Shown here piece by piece: positions 10,881 to 22,840 of a stretch of DNA of 64,000 bases. This stretch comes from Rhyacophila brunnea (lineage: Eukaryota; Arthropoda; Insecta; Trichoptera; Rhyacophilidae), in the NCBI GenBank assembly GCA_022495005.1, contig JAGYXB010001004.1:62001-126000 (forward strand), written 5' to 3'. Numbering within the stretch: position 1 is the first letter of the stretch; each line of letters begins with the position of its first letter. The position numbers and the translations under genes were made by a program. The notes under the pieces are model-generated. The model was not told the DNA's origin and did not search any database. It saw only the letters and a program-made list of their open reading frames with translations.

Positions 10881-12960
10881 TATGGTCATAAAGAGGATAA
10901 ACCGCTCTCAGTATTCTCCTTTTCTTCTGGTCATGTGTCTTTGTAATCTATGTTGCAAACATTCCAGAAAATTATCCCATGTTTTTCACAATGTGCTGAT
11001 TTTTTCTAGTCTTGTATATATTTATTATATTCAATAGGTTCCTTGAAATCCTTGCGATATATAACGCCATTTTATATTTAAACCATGCAACTTCTCCAGC
11101 AGACGATATTGTTATATTATTAATTATTGATACGTACGTCGACTATTTAAAATACAAAATTATTAGATTATAATAAAGATTTGGTTATAACTACTCATAA
11201 TATGACACACCATAATAATTATATAGATAGACAGCCAAATAATAACCAAAATAAGCTTGAAAATCGTACTCGCTATTTTTATATACTTTTTTAATTTACA
11301 CGGTATGTTTTGCATCTTCTTTCAACATTAAGTTAAAATAAAAGCTGTGAATAATGAACATCGTATGGTTTAATTTCTCAACAAGAAGATACGGAATCAT
11401 GAGAAATAAAAATAATATGATTATTGTATGTGCTCATTAAATATTAAAATGTGTATGTATATTACAAAACCAGTTGATGTAATGTCAAAAATTCTGTATT
11501 TAAAATTACTACGCAGGATAATTAATTATTGTATTTCGATCAATAAAAGTTGCGAATTATTATATCGATTTTATTAATTTTAATAACACTTGAAAGCCTT
11601 GTGAACGAGAAATACCGATTGAGTGAGACTACACAATGAACTCTGTAACTGAATAATTTATGCAAATAATTTAATTATCGAATTAAAATATAATTCAATT
11701 AAAAAAAAATAGCTAAGGTATTTGTAATACTTAGATGTATTAACTAATTGAAGTACCTACCTAGCTCAAGACAAATAATTAAAGTTCATGTACTGCAAAA
11801 TAAAATAGTTTTGAGCTTTACAGAAAACTCTGGATATCAATATGTGTATGTAGAAACCTAATACGATCTTTGGTTATCTTGTTGTCGCCTTTATTAGTGA
11901 AAATCGCGATCACTTTGGAAATACTTTAGAATTCTGGATTCACTTTCTTCATCCTCCTCTATCTATTGTAAATTATTGTAGTATCCGAATGTATAACGTC
12001 CGAACGAAATAATGTCATTTGCATTAACTAATAATTGATTGTAGTACAAAGCAAATATAGTGTTTTTTTTCCTTATCGAAAAACGGGGTGAACGGGTTAC
12101 TCATAAATATTTAAAAAAAATCCCCTATTATGATCGAAAACCCAACGTACCCGTAATAATATTATAAAGCAATGATATAATACATACTCCTAAACATTGG
12201 GAGGCTATACTGTTTATTATTTGATAATATATTTTTGAAATCAATAAAAAAAAAATCTAGGTACCCACGTTCAGATAGTGCCTACGTATATCGTATATTA
12301 TTAGGATTTTTACTTATACGCCTATACGACCTTCAGTAATTATTATTACAAATAATAAATTATACAATACAAACAATGCATACTATAACATTATACTGTT
12401 TTAATTAATAAGGAAGCTAACCAACATTGAATAGAATTGGTAATTGTGTTTAAATCACATTATTTTTTTAATATCCGACAAATATTGTGACATTAATGTT
12501 TCATTATTACATTCAAACACTTGAAATTGCCTGGTTATATATTATTAATTGATGAGAATGATCATTTATAGTCATATCAATTGGCCAAAATAATAAACGA
12601 AAGCTCGATCGGTAATGCAGTTTACTGTATTTTCGTTTATTTTAAAAACAAATGAGTCATGCTTTCACTTTCTATTATTTTCATTAGTTTTGAAACAAAT
12701 GAGTCACTTTTTCTCTTATTCCTTTTGATTTCATTATTCAACATGGATAATTAAAAATAGTTCTGTGTTTGTATTATTTGTGAATATTCTTCCACACAAT
12801 AAAAGCTTTAATGAATAGTAACTAAAGAGTGATAAAATTATTATTATTGATTCAAAGGATATATCATGCATAATTACAAATAAGTATTGTGGGATATTAA
12901 TGTTTAATTCACTTATTTTCGTTAAAAGTCAAATATCTTTTTTTCTTTCCAGATTATTAA

Positions 12961-13133
12961 TCAAACTACGGATTAAGGATTCCGGAATACTCTGAAATTT
13001 CGAAAAGTTTGGAAGGCGTTTTCCGTTTCTTACTCTACGGTAAATGTCCGAAAGGGTGTAAAGAAGTAACGGGTGGTAGATGGAAATTACTCATGGACAA
13101 AACTGGTGATGTATTAAATAATGTTATAAATAG
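12961..13133 (+). CDS. Candidate exon, unrecognised protein
   Basis: A strong acceptor tract (TTTTTTTCTTTCCAG, ending 12952) precedes an open frame that starts just after an in-frame stop at 12958-12960. The frame has coding-like composition: IPEYSEISKSLEGVFRFLLY, then GKCPKGCKEVTGGRWKLLMD and KTGDVLNN. A plausible donor, AATAG|GTATAT, follows at 13134. A C-P-x-G-C motif and a GGRW motif are visible, but I recognise no family. The stop just after the acceptor means the true acceptor may lie a little downstream (AG at about 12976). It could belong to the + strand gene whose last exon is at 24190, or be a transposon relic. Confidence 0.3.
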
Positions 13134-15069
13134 GTATATAAAATATACAATAATAATTGGGTACATGGGTAATTATTACTGTTTGTTATTTATAATAATA
13201 TTATAGATATTAAAATGTTGACAGAAGCGTAATTTTGTAATTAAATTTAAGGATAATAGCTGGACACGATCTTGTTATTTTACAAAGCCGGATGCGGATT
13301 TGGTCTCGCGGATGTCTGACTGTCATTGGACCGATCATTTAATAATCTCTATCGGGTGCACTACTTTACGTCAGAAACCGGTTTATAATTTATTTTTTGA
13401 TATATTATACACACAATAAGTTATATGTACTATATTAATAAAATATGGAGATGTTGGGTGTGGTTGGTGAAATATTGTTATAGAATACCCATTGACATTT
13501 TAAAATTGACTGACACTTAAAATCGACTTATATGATTCAAAATTATTACTTAGGTACATAAAAATAATATGAAATGGTAGCTATATTTTATTAAATTATA
13601 CCTACAATGATCAAAATCAAAATACCTCTTCAATATGATTTTACTTCTATAAACATGTGCAACTAATTCCCATACATTCATTCTCAGTTAAAAAGGTAAT
13701 TAATTGAATTGTGTAAACTAAGACAACGATTAGAGCGGTTCATATAATCCAGTAATTCTAAAATTGGGGATCGTGTTACCCTGGTGGGCCCTGAAGGTAC
13801 TTCGAGATAGCCGTTAAATATTGTAATATTTGGAAAAAAAAATAATTTCAAATTTTTTAAGGGGGGGGGGGTATAATAGCACTAGATGCATCTAGTAAAT
13901 GCATTACATTTAATATAATGTACTAATAGTTTACATTAGATTTATATTATTAATCAATGCACACCTATCTAAATAACTTCCTCATAAAGTCAACGATAAA
14001 TATACGATTTAAAAAAAATATAAAATATGCAATTATTGTTTTCTTTAATAAATTACATGTAAGTATTATAATATAATATTTTGTTGTTGGTATAATATGA
14101 GATATTTTAAAGTTTCAAAGATTTTTTTTTCAATTTTATATAAGTAAATATTTCAATGTACTTTATTATTAATTTAAAAGACCATTAACTTTTTTAGGAA
14201 ATAAAAATGATTGAAATGCATTTTTTCTGCAAAATCAATATTTTTTAAATTATATAGGTACATACTAATATTGCATAGGTACATGAAAACTGTGAATATT
14301 TAAATAAACACCATGAATAATACTATCGACTGAGGGTATATTGTACTTGATATAAGTTGAATTAAAATTTTTGAAAGAGCTTAATCAATATTTTAATGAT
14401 AAACATAATCTTCCATCTTACAAGAGGATGCCATTTAGCGACAGTGCATTCTAAAATCACTTTTTATGTTTATCTTTTTTTAATATTAAAACAGTATATA
14501 AATAAAATTATTGTATTCGATTGTACGCTTTGTATTCTGTTGCTATGTGTCCATAGTAGCACTGTACTTTCTTACGACTTATTATTCTTATTGACTCTTA
14601 TTATTCCCTTGTACCAACATGATGAAAAAAAAATATTTTCATACACTTTTTTAACATTTTTTTTAACATGTTACCCTTTTGTCTGGTTAATAATATTTTA
14701 TTTTCAAAATTTCACGTACTTGTTTGACAAATGAGTATATGAAGCATTCTTGTATTTTTAATAATCAATGGTAGGTAAGTACCGATCGAATTTTTATTTT
14801 TCAGATTCAGATCTCTCGCTGTAAGACTTATGTAAAACTTTGAGAGATATTGAAATAATATATTATTTATAATATCTAGATTGTATGTAATTTATTAGTT
14901 TTTTTGATTTCATAAACCATTTTTAAACTCATCAAATTCTAAAGTTAACGGTCACCAAAAAGCAGGTAGGTATACAAAGTTCATGAAAATGTTCAAATAA
15001 TTTCAATTCGATAGATACGCAGCAATATTATTATATCGGAAAATAGTTCAATTTATAAAATTATTACCT
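13134..15069. other. Gene-poor AT-rich stretch
   Basis: Includes a poly-G run near 13860. The longest frame is an ATG-started 112-codon + strand frame at 14396-14734, rich in Leu, Ile, Phe and Tyr with several hydrophobic runs. It could be a relic of a membrane protein, but a chance frame in T-rich DNA is as likely. Confidence 0.4.
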
Positions 15070-15340
15070 TTGAAATTGAAAATGGACATCTATAAACAAA
15101 GCTCTGAACTAAAACATAACCGAGCTCTATAATACAGACACTGATACCACTTTTCCGCAACAGAGGCGCTGTCCGTATGATACCGAACCTTGTTTCGAAT
15201 CGGCCGCGAAAATATCTCATGACGGCCGTGTTCAGGCGGGAAACAGAAACGAAGCGGGCAACGTAACTGGCGCTAAAAATAATTTTCCCTTCGCGCATTC
15301 TGCTGCCCTGATACATGGAAGTGTAAAATGTGTCTGACAT
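15070..15340 (-). CDS. Candidate first exon or conserved GC-richer island
   Basis: An ATG-started - strand frame runs 90 codons through markedly GC-richer DNA and ends in a good donor, AAAG|GTAATA, with the intron beginning about 15069 on this strand. The peptide is basic, with YFRGRFETRFGIIRTAPLLR, and has no domain I recognise. Long open frames are easier to get by chance in GC-richer DNA, so this may instead be a 5' untranslated exon or a regulatory island. Confidence 0.25.
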
Positions 15341-16287
15341 GACGTAATGGATGAGTTTTACTGACAGTTGTATTTCACTTGTCAGATTATTGAGATGTAA
15401 GACGTATTCATATTATATTGTCATGAATTATTCAATTCTAACCGCGTAATTTAAATAGTATCATTGTTATCATTTAATGATGATATTGGTTTACTTTGTT
15501 GATGTTATTTACTGAATATGTGGTCATTATAAATACAAGTGGTAAAAGTGAATTGAAGGATAATACTATTAAGGGGGAGAGGCATGCCAGCAGAGGCACC
15601 TAGCGGAAAAATACGAAGCTTGCAATTTGAGAATTTTTTTTGATAATTTACAATTTCAACTATATTAATTAATAAATATTTATCTGAAAAAATTAAAAAG
15701 ATTTTTTTTGTAGGTCAAAGAAAAACTTACAATTATAAAAAAAAATGTAAATTTGTTACATATTTATGTCACGAATAACGTTATTATTACATTATATTTA
15801 TGGTCATATTATTAATGCTTCAAATACACTCTATGACGATCGGTCATATATATGTCGAAAAACCAGTTTCTTATGTTGGCGTCCTGTGTCACAGGGTGTC
15901 ACAGAGTGTAAATACGAAGTCATAGCTGTCATACAATATGTATGTATAAATGTCAGAATGGCATAGATTTGATCATAGACACTAAAACACTCTTAGCATA
16001 TAATATGTGCCCGATCGTCATATAGTATATTTGAACCATAAGTAATTTAGGTGTTTTAGTAATTAAATTTCACCCAAAATTTAATCGAAAAATGTAAATA
16101 ATAATATTATGTATTCTTATTTTTTCTATCATTTGTTCTAATTGTGTTTTTTATTAATTTTATTATTTCAGTTATTAAAAAGCTGTAAAATGGTATTCTA
16201 CCGAACAAAAGTTATCTCAATTAGAATCATTTGTACAATCTTCCTCTAATATGCTGATACAGCTCAAATAATTAAACCTTGGTATCA
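15341..16287. other. Gene-free stretch
   Basis: No supported gene; contains a short local direct repeat, GTGTCACAGGGTGTCACAGA, near 15890. Confidence 0.45.
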
Positions 16288-16452
16288 TCAAAAATCCACG
16301 TCTACGACACGCGGTCTTCCATTGATTGTAACCTTCAATTGCTCACTGATTGGCATCCTTCCCAACATTATCACTTCAGCAACGTTTTGGTCTTCCAACA
16401 TATTTCTAGCCTGGGAATTCCGTAAGTATCCTTTTTGTGATTCACAAGTCAT
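16288..16452 (-). CDS. Small ORF or exon, 54 codons, unrecognised
   Basis: An ATG-started - strand frame ends in tandem TGA stops (16288-16290 and the next triplet). The peptide has a coding-like look: ARNMLEDQNVAEVIMLGRMP, then ISEQLKVTINGRPRVVDVDF. The local DNA is richer in GC than its flanks. There is no signal peptide or membrane segment. An acceptor-like TTCCCAG lies inside the frame, so the real exon may be shorter. I cannot assign a family; a transposon-protein remnant is possible. Confidence 0.3.
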   Translation of the reverse strand: MTCESQKGYLRNSQARNMLEDQNVAEVIMLGRMPISEQLKVTINGRPRVVDVDF

Positions 16453-16614
16453 TCATCTACTGCTTGTGGAGGAGAGTCGAGGAGAGTCGAGGATTCTTGT
16501 ATAGATTATAATAATGTTTGTCATTATACCAGTTTCTTCAAGACACTAGGTATTTTGATGATTTGCAGATGATTGTTTTATACATTAGTATTTTAGTTTG
16601 TTCGCGTATGTTTC

Positions 16615-16700
16615 TGTAGAGTATATGCTTCATAACTTTGCACTCCGACTCTAGGATGAAAATGATGTTATATATTCTAAAAATATTATTTTCACATATA
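16615..16700 (-). repeat. Interspersed repeat, copy 2 (inverted partner at 8295)
   Basis: Its reverse complement reads CATCCTAGAGTCGGAGTG, TTATGAAGCATAT, ACTCTAC, matching 8295-8395 in order, including the flanking TTTAGAATATAT block. Confidence 0.55.
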
Positions 16701-16902
16701 TCTGTCTATTTAATCATTACTACATATATTATTACAAGTACATATTATTATCATTTAATCTAATTTTATGCGCGATAATCAGGCAAAGAGGCGTATCAGT
16801 ATAGTAAAGAGTGCAAAAAAGTACAAAGATATAAAACGTAAACTCTACTTTAGAATCAGAATTAGAAAATACATCTTACGATAAGAGAAATTCAAAATAT
16901 TA

Positions 16903-17581
16903 TCTATCTATATATATAAAAATTAATGTTTGTTTGTCTAAAAAAATATGTCTGTCTGTCTCTCCCATATGCGTTCCTATACCATTAATCCGATTGCAAT
17001 GAAACTTTGGTGAATATTTCACTATAATATAATAAAACAAATTTTGTGTGTGCAAACCCGCAAAGGTTTTTGCATTATAACCATATTCTTCTTCCTCTTC
17101 TTCTTCTTCTTCTACTTCATTATGTCTTCTTTTATTCGTATGGTTCCAATATCATTAATTCGATTGCGATGAAACTTTGGTGAGTTGTTGTGTGCACACC
17201 CGCGGAGGTTTCAGAATTAGAAAAACCATCATCTTCTTCATTCTATCTATTTTATTCGTATGATTCTTCTACCATTCATCCGATTGCAATGAAATTTTCA
17301 TCAGTTGTTATGCGCACACCCGCGAAGGTTTCTGAATTAGTAAAATTATCTTCTTCTATTCTGTATTATTCTATTAGTATGCGTTCCTATACCAAATTTG
17401 GAAAATGACAGCTGTATGTGGCTTCTCACGCGTTGGAAAACCTTCTGATTTATTCGTGTACGCTCCAGACGGAAAAACAAAAAAATATTGTGTATCCAAA
17501 AGCACTTTCAATAAACAGAATTAAAACACAAATACTTTCTTTCTTTGAGTGGCATTGCAACGCATACCGGGTACTCGCTAG
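16903..17581. mobile_element. Helitron-like non-autonomous element
   Basis: The left end starts TCTATCTATATATATAAAAA after an A, and the right end reads ACCGGGTACTCGCTAG followed by T. A 5'-TC start, a CTAG 3' end and insertion between A and T fit the Helitron pattern. The 5' part has the TGTTTGTTTGTCT / TGTCTGTCTGTCTCTC tract common in arthropod elements. The interior contains three to four diverged tandem units with CCGATTGCAATGAAA, GTGCACACCCGCGAAGGTTT and a CTT-rich run (17088-17117). No Rep/helicase frame. The exact left boundary (16903 or 16907) is uncertain because of the TCTA repeat. Confidence 0.6.
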
Positions 17582-17919
17582 TATTATATAAAATGCACTC
17601 AAAAGTATACTACTAAATTTTGAATGGCAATAAGCTATTTTGTAATGGTAGTTTCGTAAGAAAAATGATTCAGGAAGTAAGTGATACGTAAGTCTATGTA
17701 TGTGATTTTACATTTAAAAGTTTCTTATTATAATATGATAATACTTAAATATGAGTTGACGTTATTGTAACATGTAAGTTTCAAGTAGTGATGTGTTTTA
17801 CGTGAATTAATGTCTGTCGTTAGTATTTATAAAAGTATTTTTAACAAAAAAAACATACGAAAGCTGCTTTAGTTTTGCCCATAAACTGGAATTTTCATTT
17901 GAAAAAGCCCCAAGTTAAC

Positions 17920-18125
17920 ATTGCTTGAATGCCCGCATAAGTTTGAGTGACGTAATCAAATGGACCGTTAAATGCCAAAATAATACGACGGCCTATGAGA
18001 GAAAAAAATATAAAAAGGCCTTAGACATTTCGCGAAGAATTTTTATTCATTCAATGTCGTTGTGCCCTTCATTTCGTGTTACTTTGTGACTTAAACGCTT
18101 CTAATGAAATATCTCGCGCCATTTT
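17920..18125. other. GC-richer unique island, possible regulatory element
   Basis: Locally elevated GC in an AT-rich context, without repeat homology in the window and without a good coding frame. It contains AAAAATATAAAAAGGCC (TATA-like), TTTCGCGAAG and CGCCATTTTATGG. The last could bind a homeodomain factor, but this is speculation. Confidence 0.25.
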
Positions 18126-18496
18126 ATGGTACATAGTGATTTGAACCACTCACACAGTTTCACTTCAGTATTTATACATATTTAGCCATAAACAAACTGT
18201 AATACAGAGTAGGTAACCGAAACTATAAATATTGTCTCGTCTTTACATATTTGCTAGAAGTATTACTAATTAAAAACATACTGTTATACTGTTGATTAAA
18301 AAGAGGTTGCAATCTACGTACAATCGAGTTTGCATCTTGCATCAATATACCTATGAAATGACTATTATAAATAGCAATAGTATGTAAATTCATTCACTCG
18401 TATAATAGCATGTTTACAACGACATAGTGTGATGATGGCCACACAAAAACTCTAGTATAGAATAAAAATAAATCTATCAATTCCATCATTATTTGA

Positions 18497-18545
18497 AACT
18501 AACATTCATTTCTCGTAAAACAAAAATCTGTTAAGAAACTCTTTC
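18497..18545 (+). mobile_element. SINE body fragment
   Basis: CTAACATTCATTTCTCGTAAAA followed by CAAAAATCTGTTAA matches the body of the SINE at 39030-39255. No tRNA head. Confidence 0.5.
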
Positions 18546-20224
18546 GTGAGGTAGTTCAGATTTTATATTGGATTTTAAAGACAATTTAAAAATAAAAACC
18601 TAATAGCTAAATTATGTATTTACCTCATAATATTGCAAAATACTGAAAATTTACCTCACGGGATTAATAGTTATACATACAACAACGCTTTGTTTATGTT
18701 GATTTAATGGAGACTAGAAAATTGATCCTAGTTAGAGATTAATCAGCAACCTTATTGCAATGAAGGTGTAATATATATATATATATTATATTTGCGTAAT
18801 TATCAATAAATTATTTAAAATTTTAATACAATAGTTTATATAAGAATGATGTCAATTATTGCTCGAGAGCAAATTAAACTTTCTAGTGAAACAATTCGAT
18901 TCTGTATATTATTGTAATTTTCTCATTTTTTTATAGTTGTTGTAGGTTTTTCTGTTGGTGCAATTAGTCAGACATATCGTTTAGATATACTCGTATCTAT
19001 GTTTCTAGATGATATTTCCTTATAATAGCGTTAGCTAAGGAGCGGAAATATTTAACACCTGCAATAATAATAAGCACTGAATTTCTTGAAAAGATTTATA
19101 GACATTTTATTCCGAAAAAAACATTAACTACTGGAAATGCAATTATTTTTATATTCTTTTCATAGCGACATGGCTAATTTGAATATGTAACACTAACATA
19201 TAGTTATCTACTAAACATTTAACCATTCAATAATAAGACCTCATTTACAGAATGTTGATTCCAGTTAGGTATGTAGAATTTATAATCGCACATGTCAAAT
19301 TACTCAACTTGGTTAACAATGTAAATGGATCTTTTTAACCTCAGCGTCTCATTATTAAATAATCACGTTTAAAAAGGTTCGTCAAAGTTAGATCATTAAA
19401 CAAAGTTATCCATACAGATTAATAAGCGCCGAGTAAAAGATTATACTTACTATAGGGTACCTAGGTATCACTACATAGGTAGTTAGTAGGTGTAGTGTAG
19501 ATTTTTTCATATCCTGCACTCTGTCACAACCCGCGTCCCATTATTGCTATAAAAAATGAGTAGAAGCTTTTTCAGAGCGATAAAATTCTTCGGAAGGAAT
19601 TCGCGCCAATTTACATGGGGGACATAATAGTACTTTTAGTTATTGCTGAAAAATGCTCCGAGAGCCCGCCTTTCAATTTCGTCGAAAATAATACGTTTTT
19701 CTTTGCCTGTGTGTTTTTATCGGCCATATAACAAGCCTCAGGTTTTATCTCGCAAGGCCAGGCAGGGTAGCATCTACCATTTACCGGCTAGCAGTATGCA
19801 GTGCCGTTACCATATACGAGCGAAGCCTTGTAGTAAATAAGTGTCATCTCGTATATTTCAAATCATTCGTGTAATATGATTATGGTTGCTATATATTTAT
19901 AAATAGTGTGACAAACATAAAAGATACTCGTATATCGGTAAGGGGTGTGAATTGATATATGTAATATTAAATATTGTTATGATCGGGTTTAAATTAGACA
20001 AAAAATGACAGTTGATTTTTAAAATTAATATCTTATGCAGTTTTAAAACTTAATAAAACAATGTAAATAAAATAAAGTATATTAAAGAAATATAATATGT
20101 ATGATTAGTTATTGTTTCGGTAGCTTAATCGGTGAATTTAACCGACTATACTAATTGGTTTTATAGGTTTTTCCCCCTAATTAAGGTATACGTCTGAGAT
20201 TGTTTCACATTATTTGTGTATAAT
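18546..20224. other. Gene-free stretch with a GC-richer island at 19540-19850
   Basis: The island includes GAATTCGCGCCAATTTACATG and GGCCAGGCAGGGTAGCATC. An open frame across 19643-19840 begins with TTG, not ATG, and shows no domain. The rest is AT-rich, with a short (AT)n run near 18771-18790. Confidence 0.35.
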
Positions 20225-20370
20225 ATCAGCAATATTATCATGATCCACTGCTGGATAAAGGCCTCCATTAAGCCTTTCCAGTTATTTCGCTATTTGTTCT
20301 TCGCTAACGATAATGAAATCTTCGATCAAGCGCGTTTAAGTGCGTACCTTGTCCATTAGCCAAGTGACAG
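20225..20370 (-). mobile_element. LINE 3'-end fragment
   Basis: ATGATCCACTGCTGGATAAAGGCCTCC resembles the 'CCACTGCTGGACATAGGCCTCC' string widespread in insect LINE tails read on the complementary strand. Short and diverged; family not assigned. Confidence 0.4.
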
Positions 20371-20769
20371 TGTATATATACCTACTGTATAATGTAATCA
20401 TGTAAATATGTTCACCATATTCTTAGAGCAAGGGAATTTACTTCCCATTCTTAGATTTTAATTTTGTTTTATAATAAGCCAAAGTCCTATATTCATATTG
20501 TAACATTATTAAATCCTTGTATAAATAAATAATAACCATACAGAATTTTAACGTTTTTAAGGCATGTTTTAGTGTGTAATAGTATACGTTATATTATTAC
20601 GCTAACTAACGTGAGGAGACTTTTTTTTAACAATATTCGATGTAACTTGAAAAAATTAGAATAAATTTAATACGTACGTTAATAAATTATGTTTGTGTAT
20701 AAACTCGACTTTCGTAATTCACTATAATGTGGTACTAAACACATAATCAAATAGTTATGTGTAGCTACT

Positions 20770-21433
20770 AGATGTACCAGTGGCGAAAGCTCCATACTAG
20801 GCGATTATTTAAAGCCTACCGTCTAAGAATTAAAACTATTTAATTAAAATTAAAATAAATGTGTAAAAAATTGAGACACATATCGTCAGAATTTAGAATA
20901 TCTACCGTTTCGTTTAGTTAAGTTTAGAATAAAAAATAAGTGACGAGCACCATCTGTTCTCAACTAAACTAGCAAATCAATGGATAAATAATCCCAGGTC
21001 TATTTTATATGGTCCGCCACTTGCGTGACGTCAGCCATGTCTGGAAAATTGTATGGAGTTTATAAGCGATAGGTTAGGTTAGGTTAGGTTAGGTTAGAAA
21101 CTCTGTATGGATATGTTTATTGTCGATGCTTTAAGCAAATAATAAATAAGATGATTAAAAAAATAGTTTCTATCGTGTTCAATCAGATATAATTATAAAT
21201 TGATTTAAAAAAAAAAACTTATCTCGTGATTATTATTAAAGTTACTTACTTCAGTCATGGACAAAAGTAATTTATATCATGTTATCATGCAGTCATTATT
21301 GTCAGTTCAAACGCGAGTGTAATATCGTATTATTTTCTTATTTCCCGTAAGTATACCTTATAAATGGGCTCTTTTTCTCTGATCTCCACAGCCTATCTCT
21401 TTCCAAAAGTCACTCTTCGCCACTGAGATATAC
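20770..21433. mobile_element. hAT MITE with 8-bp target duplication
   Basis: The element spans 20778-21425. It begins CAGTGGCGAAA and ends TTCGCCACTG, giving a 10-bp perfect inverted repeat. It is flanked by AGATGTAC (20770-20777) and AGATATAC (21426-21433), 7 of 8 identical. It is non-coding at about 650 bp. It carries a TTAGG tract (21071-21097) and near its right end the CTCCACAGCCTA block shared with 10490 and 34360. Confidence 0.75.
21071..21097 (+). repeat. Interstitial (TTAGG)n tract
   Basis: Five units of AGGTT followed by AG, i.e. the canonical insect telomere repeat TTAGG in short internal form. It lies within the hAT MITE, so it is part of a mobile element rather than a chromosome end. 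Confidence 0.85.
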
Positions 21434-21786
21434 CAACCTATTGTCACCTTGATATTCCTAACCCAAGAGCCCCCTAATGAAAACGGTAAAGAGCCGAGAG
21501 GCGGTACCTATTTGCCAAGATGGTTGGCAAACATTAGGAAAATACGAGTTAGTGTATGAAAAGATGAAAGGTAACTGCATGGCAGTTGTTTATTTTTACA
21601 CGTTTTTACGTATTTAAAATTACAAAAATATCGTTCTAAACAGTCTTGAGTATACGATAGAATATTCTCTTGTACATACCACGTGTCCGAATGTAGTAAG
21701 TAATAACTTCGACTGTCATGAAAAAGAAATTCAGACTCTTTAAGATTAAGAGCGTACACAAATGAAACCTCAAATATGGTATGTGG

Positions 21787-22092
21787 AACGAAATTTCGCA
21801 GTCGTCGCCAATCGGAGACTGATAGTCGAGGTATGAGAACGTCAATTTGTGTTGTGATGGCGTCGGAGGAATATATTCTTAAATCGTGTAAAGATTACTA
21901 ATAAACGTTACTTGAAAAAGAAAACATGTCAATGAATATACTAATACAAATATAATAATTAACATAACATTAAAAGGTCGCATGTTGAATTTTTATGATA
22001 AATTATATTTCGTTCGGCTGGCGTCATTTGCACAACCCACGCATCGCCTAGTCACGATCTTTTTAGACCATGCCTCAGCTGAAGTATAGCCT
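21787..22092 (+). repeat. ~300-bp interspersed repeat, copy 1
   Basis: Direct-orientation match to 55731-56054 along its whole length. Shared blocks: GCCAATCGGA, CGTCAATTTGT, GTGATGGCG, TTCTTAAATCGTGTAAAGAT, GAAAAAGAAAACATGT, AATTATATTTCGTT, GTCATTTGCACAA and CGATCTTTTTAGACCATGCC. It ends in CCTCAGCTGAAGTATAGCC, which can form a short hairpin. No inverted ends or tRNA-like promoter seen. Confidence 0.75.
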
Positions 22093-22499
22093 TAAACAAA
22101 CGAAGTTCGTGAACCTGCTGAGGGCACAAAGATGGAGTGATATTGTGGAGGCGAATGTGTGTCCAGGTTTAAACCTCTTTGCAAGAAATATTATGTAGCT
22201 TCGACATTTTGAAACACAATATTACAAACCTGACTAAAACTAAAGGTGTACTTGTCAGTAGTACCCTGATGTATTCATTTGGGGATACTACTTATGTATA
22301 ATAAAGAATAAAGCATTTAGTGCTTTTTGTGCTAATTTTATTATTCTTAGAAAAAAAAGTATTTCAAATATATTTGCGAATCAAGATAAACTTTAAATAA
22401 TCGCTTAGTATTGGGTATTCGCCCTTGATATATATATACACTTTTACAATGTGATATAAATGTCAAACGATATTTATTAATATGTTCTTAACCTGTTGT

Positions 22500-22840
22500 C
22501 GTGTACATAAGCATTAAATGTTATCCCGGTGTTACGGGGTTGCGAGGACGTCACAGGCAAGGGGTGCGTTGATCAAATTATTCCACCCCATTTGTCTTCT
22601 ATTATTAGGAATATAAATAACCCCTGGCGGTGGGCGAAGTTGTGTGGGAGAGTCTGACCAAGTGGAATGTTGTAGGTGCCCACTTTCGCCGAATGAACGC
22701 GATAAAAGCCTTCAATACATAAACAGATCGTCCATAATAGATATTTAATGAGACCAGCGAGATTTGATTATTAGAGTCGTAAGTATTCAATTGCTGTCGA
22801 TCATTGTTACGACGAGTAAGAACGTCGTGCAAAAGGAGTT
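22500..22840. other. GC-richer unique island, possible regulatory element
   Basis: GC-richer than its flanks, with GTTATCCCGGTGTTACGGGG, CACCCCATTTGTCTTC and CGAATGAACGCGATAAAAGC. Open frames begin only at TTG. No repeat partner in the window. May be a conserved non-coding element. Confidence 0.25.

Larger units (their letters stand above)
9905..12952. other. Gene-poor AT-rich stretch with two short interspersed repeats
   Basis: It contains the repeats listed at 10490 and 10805. A 92-codon ATG frame at 10127-10405 has no recognisable domain. The remainder is AT-rich with nothing identifiable. Confidence 0.45.

Noticed and set aside
21071..21097. Chromosome-end telomere
   Set aside because: Only five units, embedded in a transposon with unique sequence on both sides.
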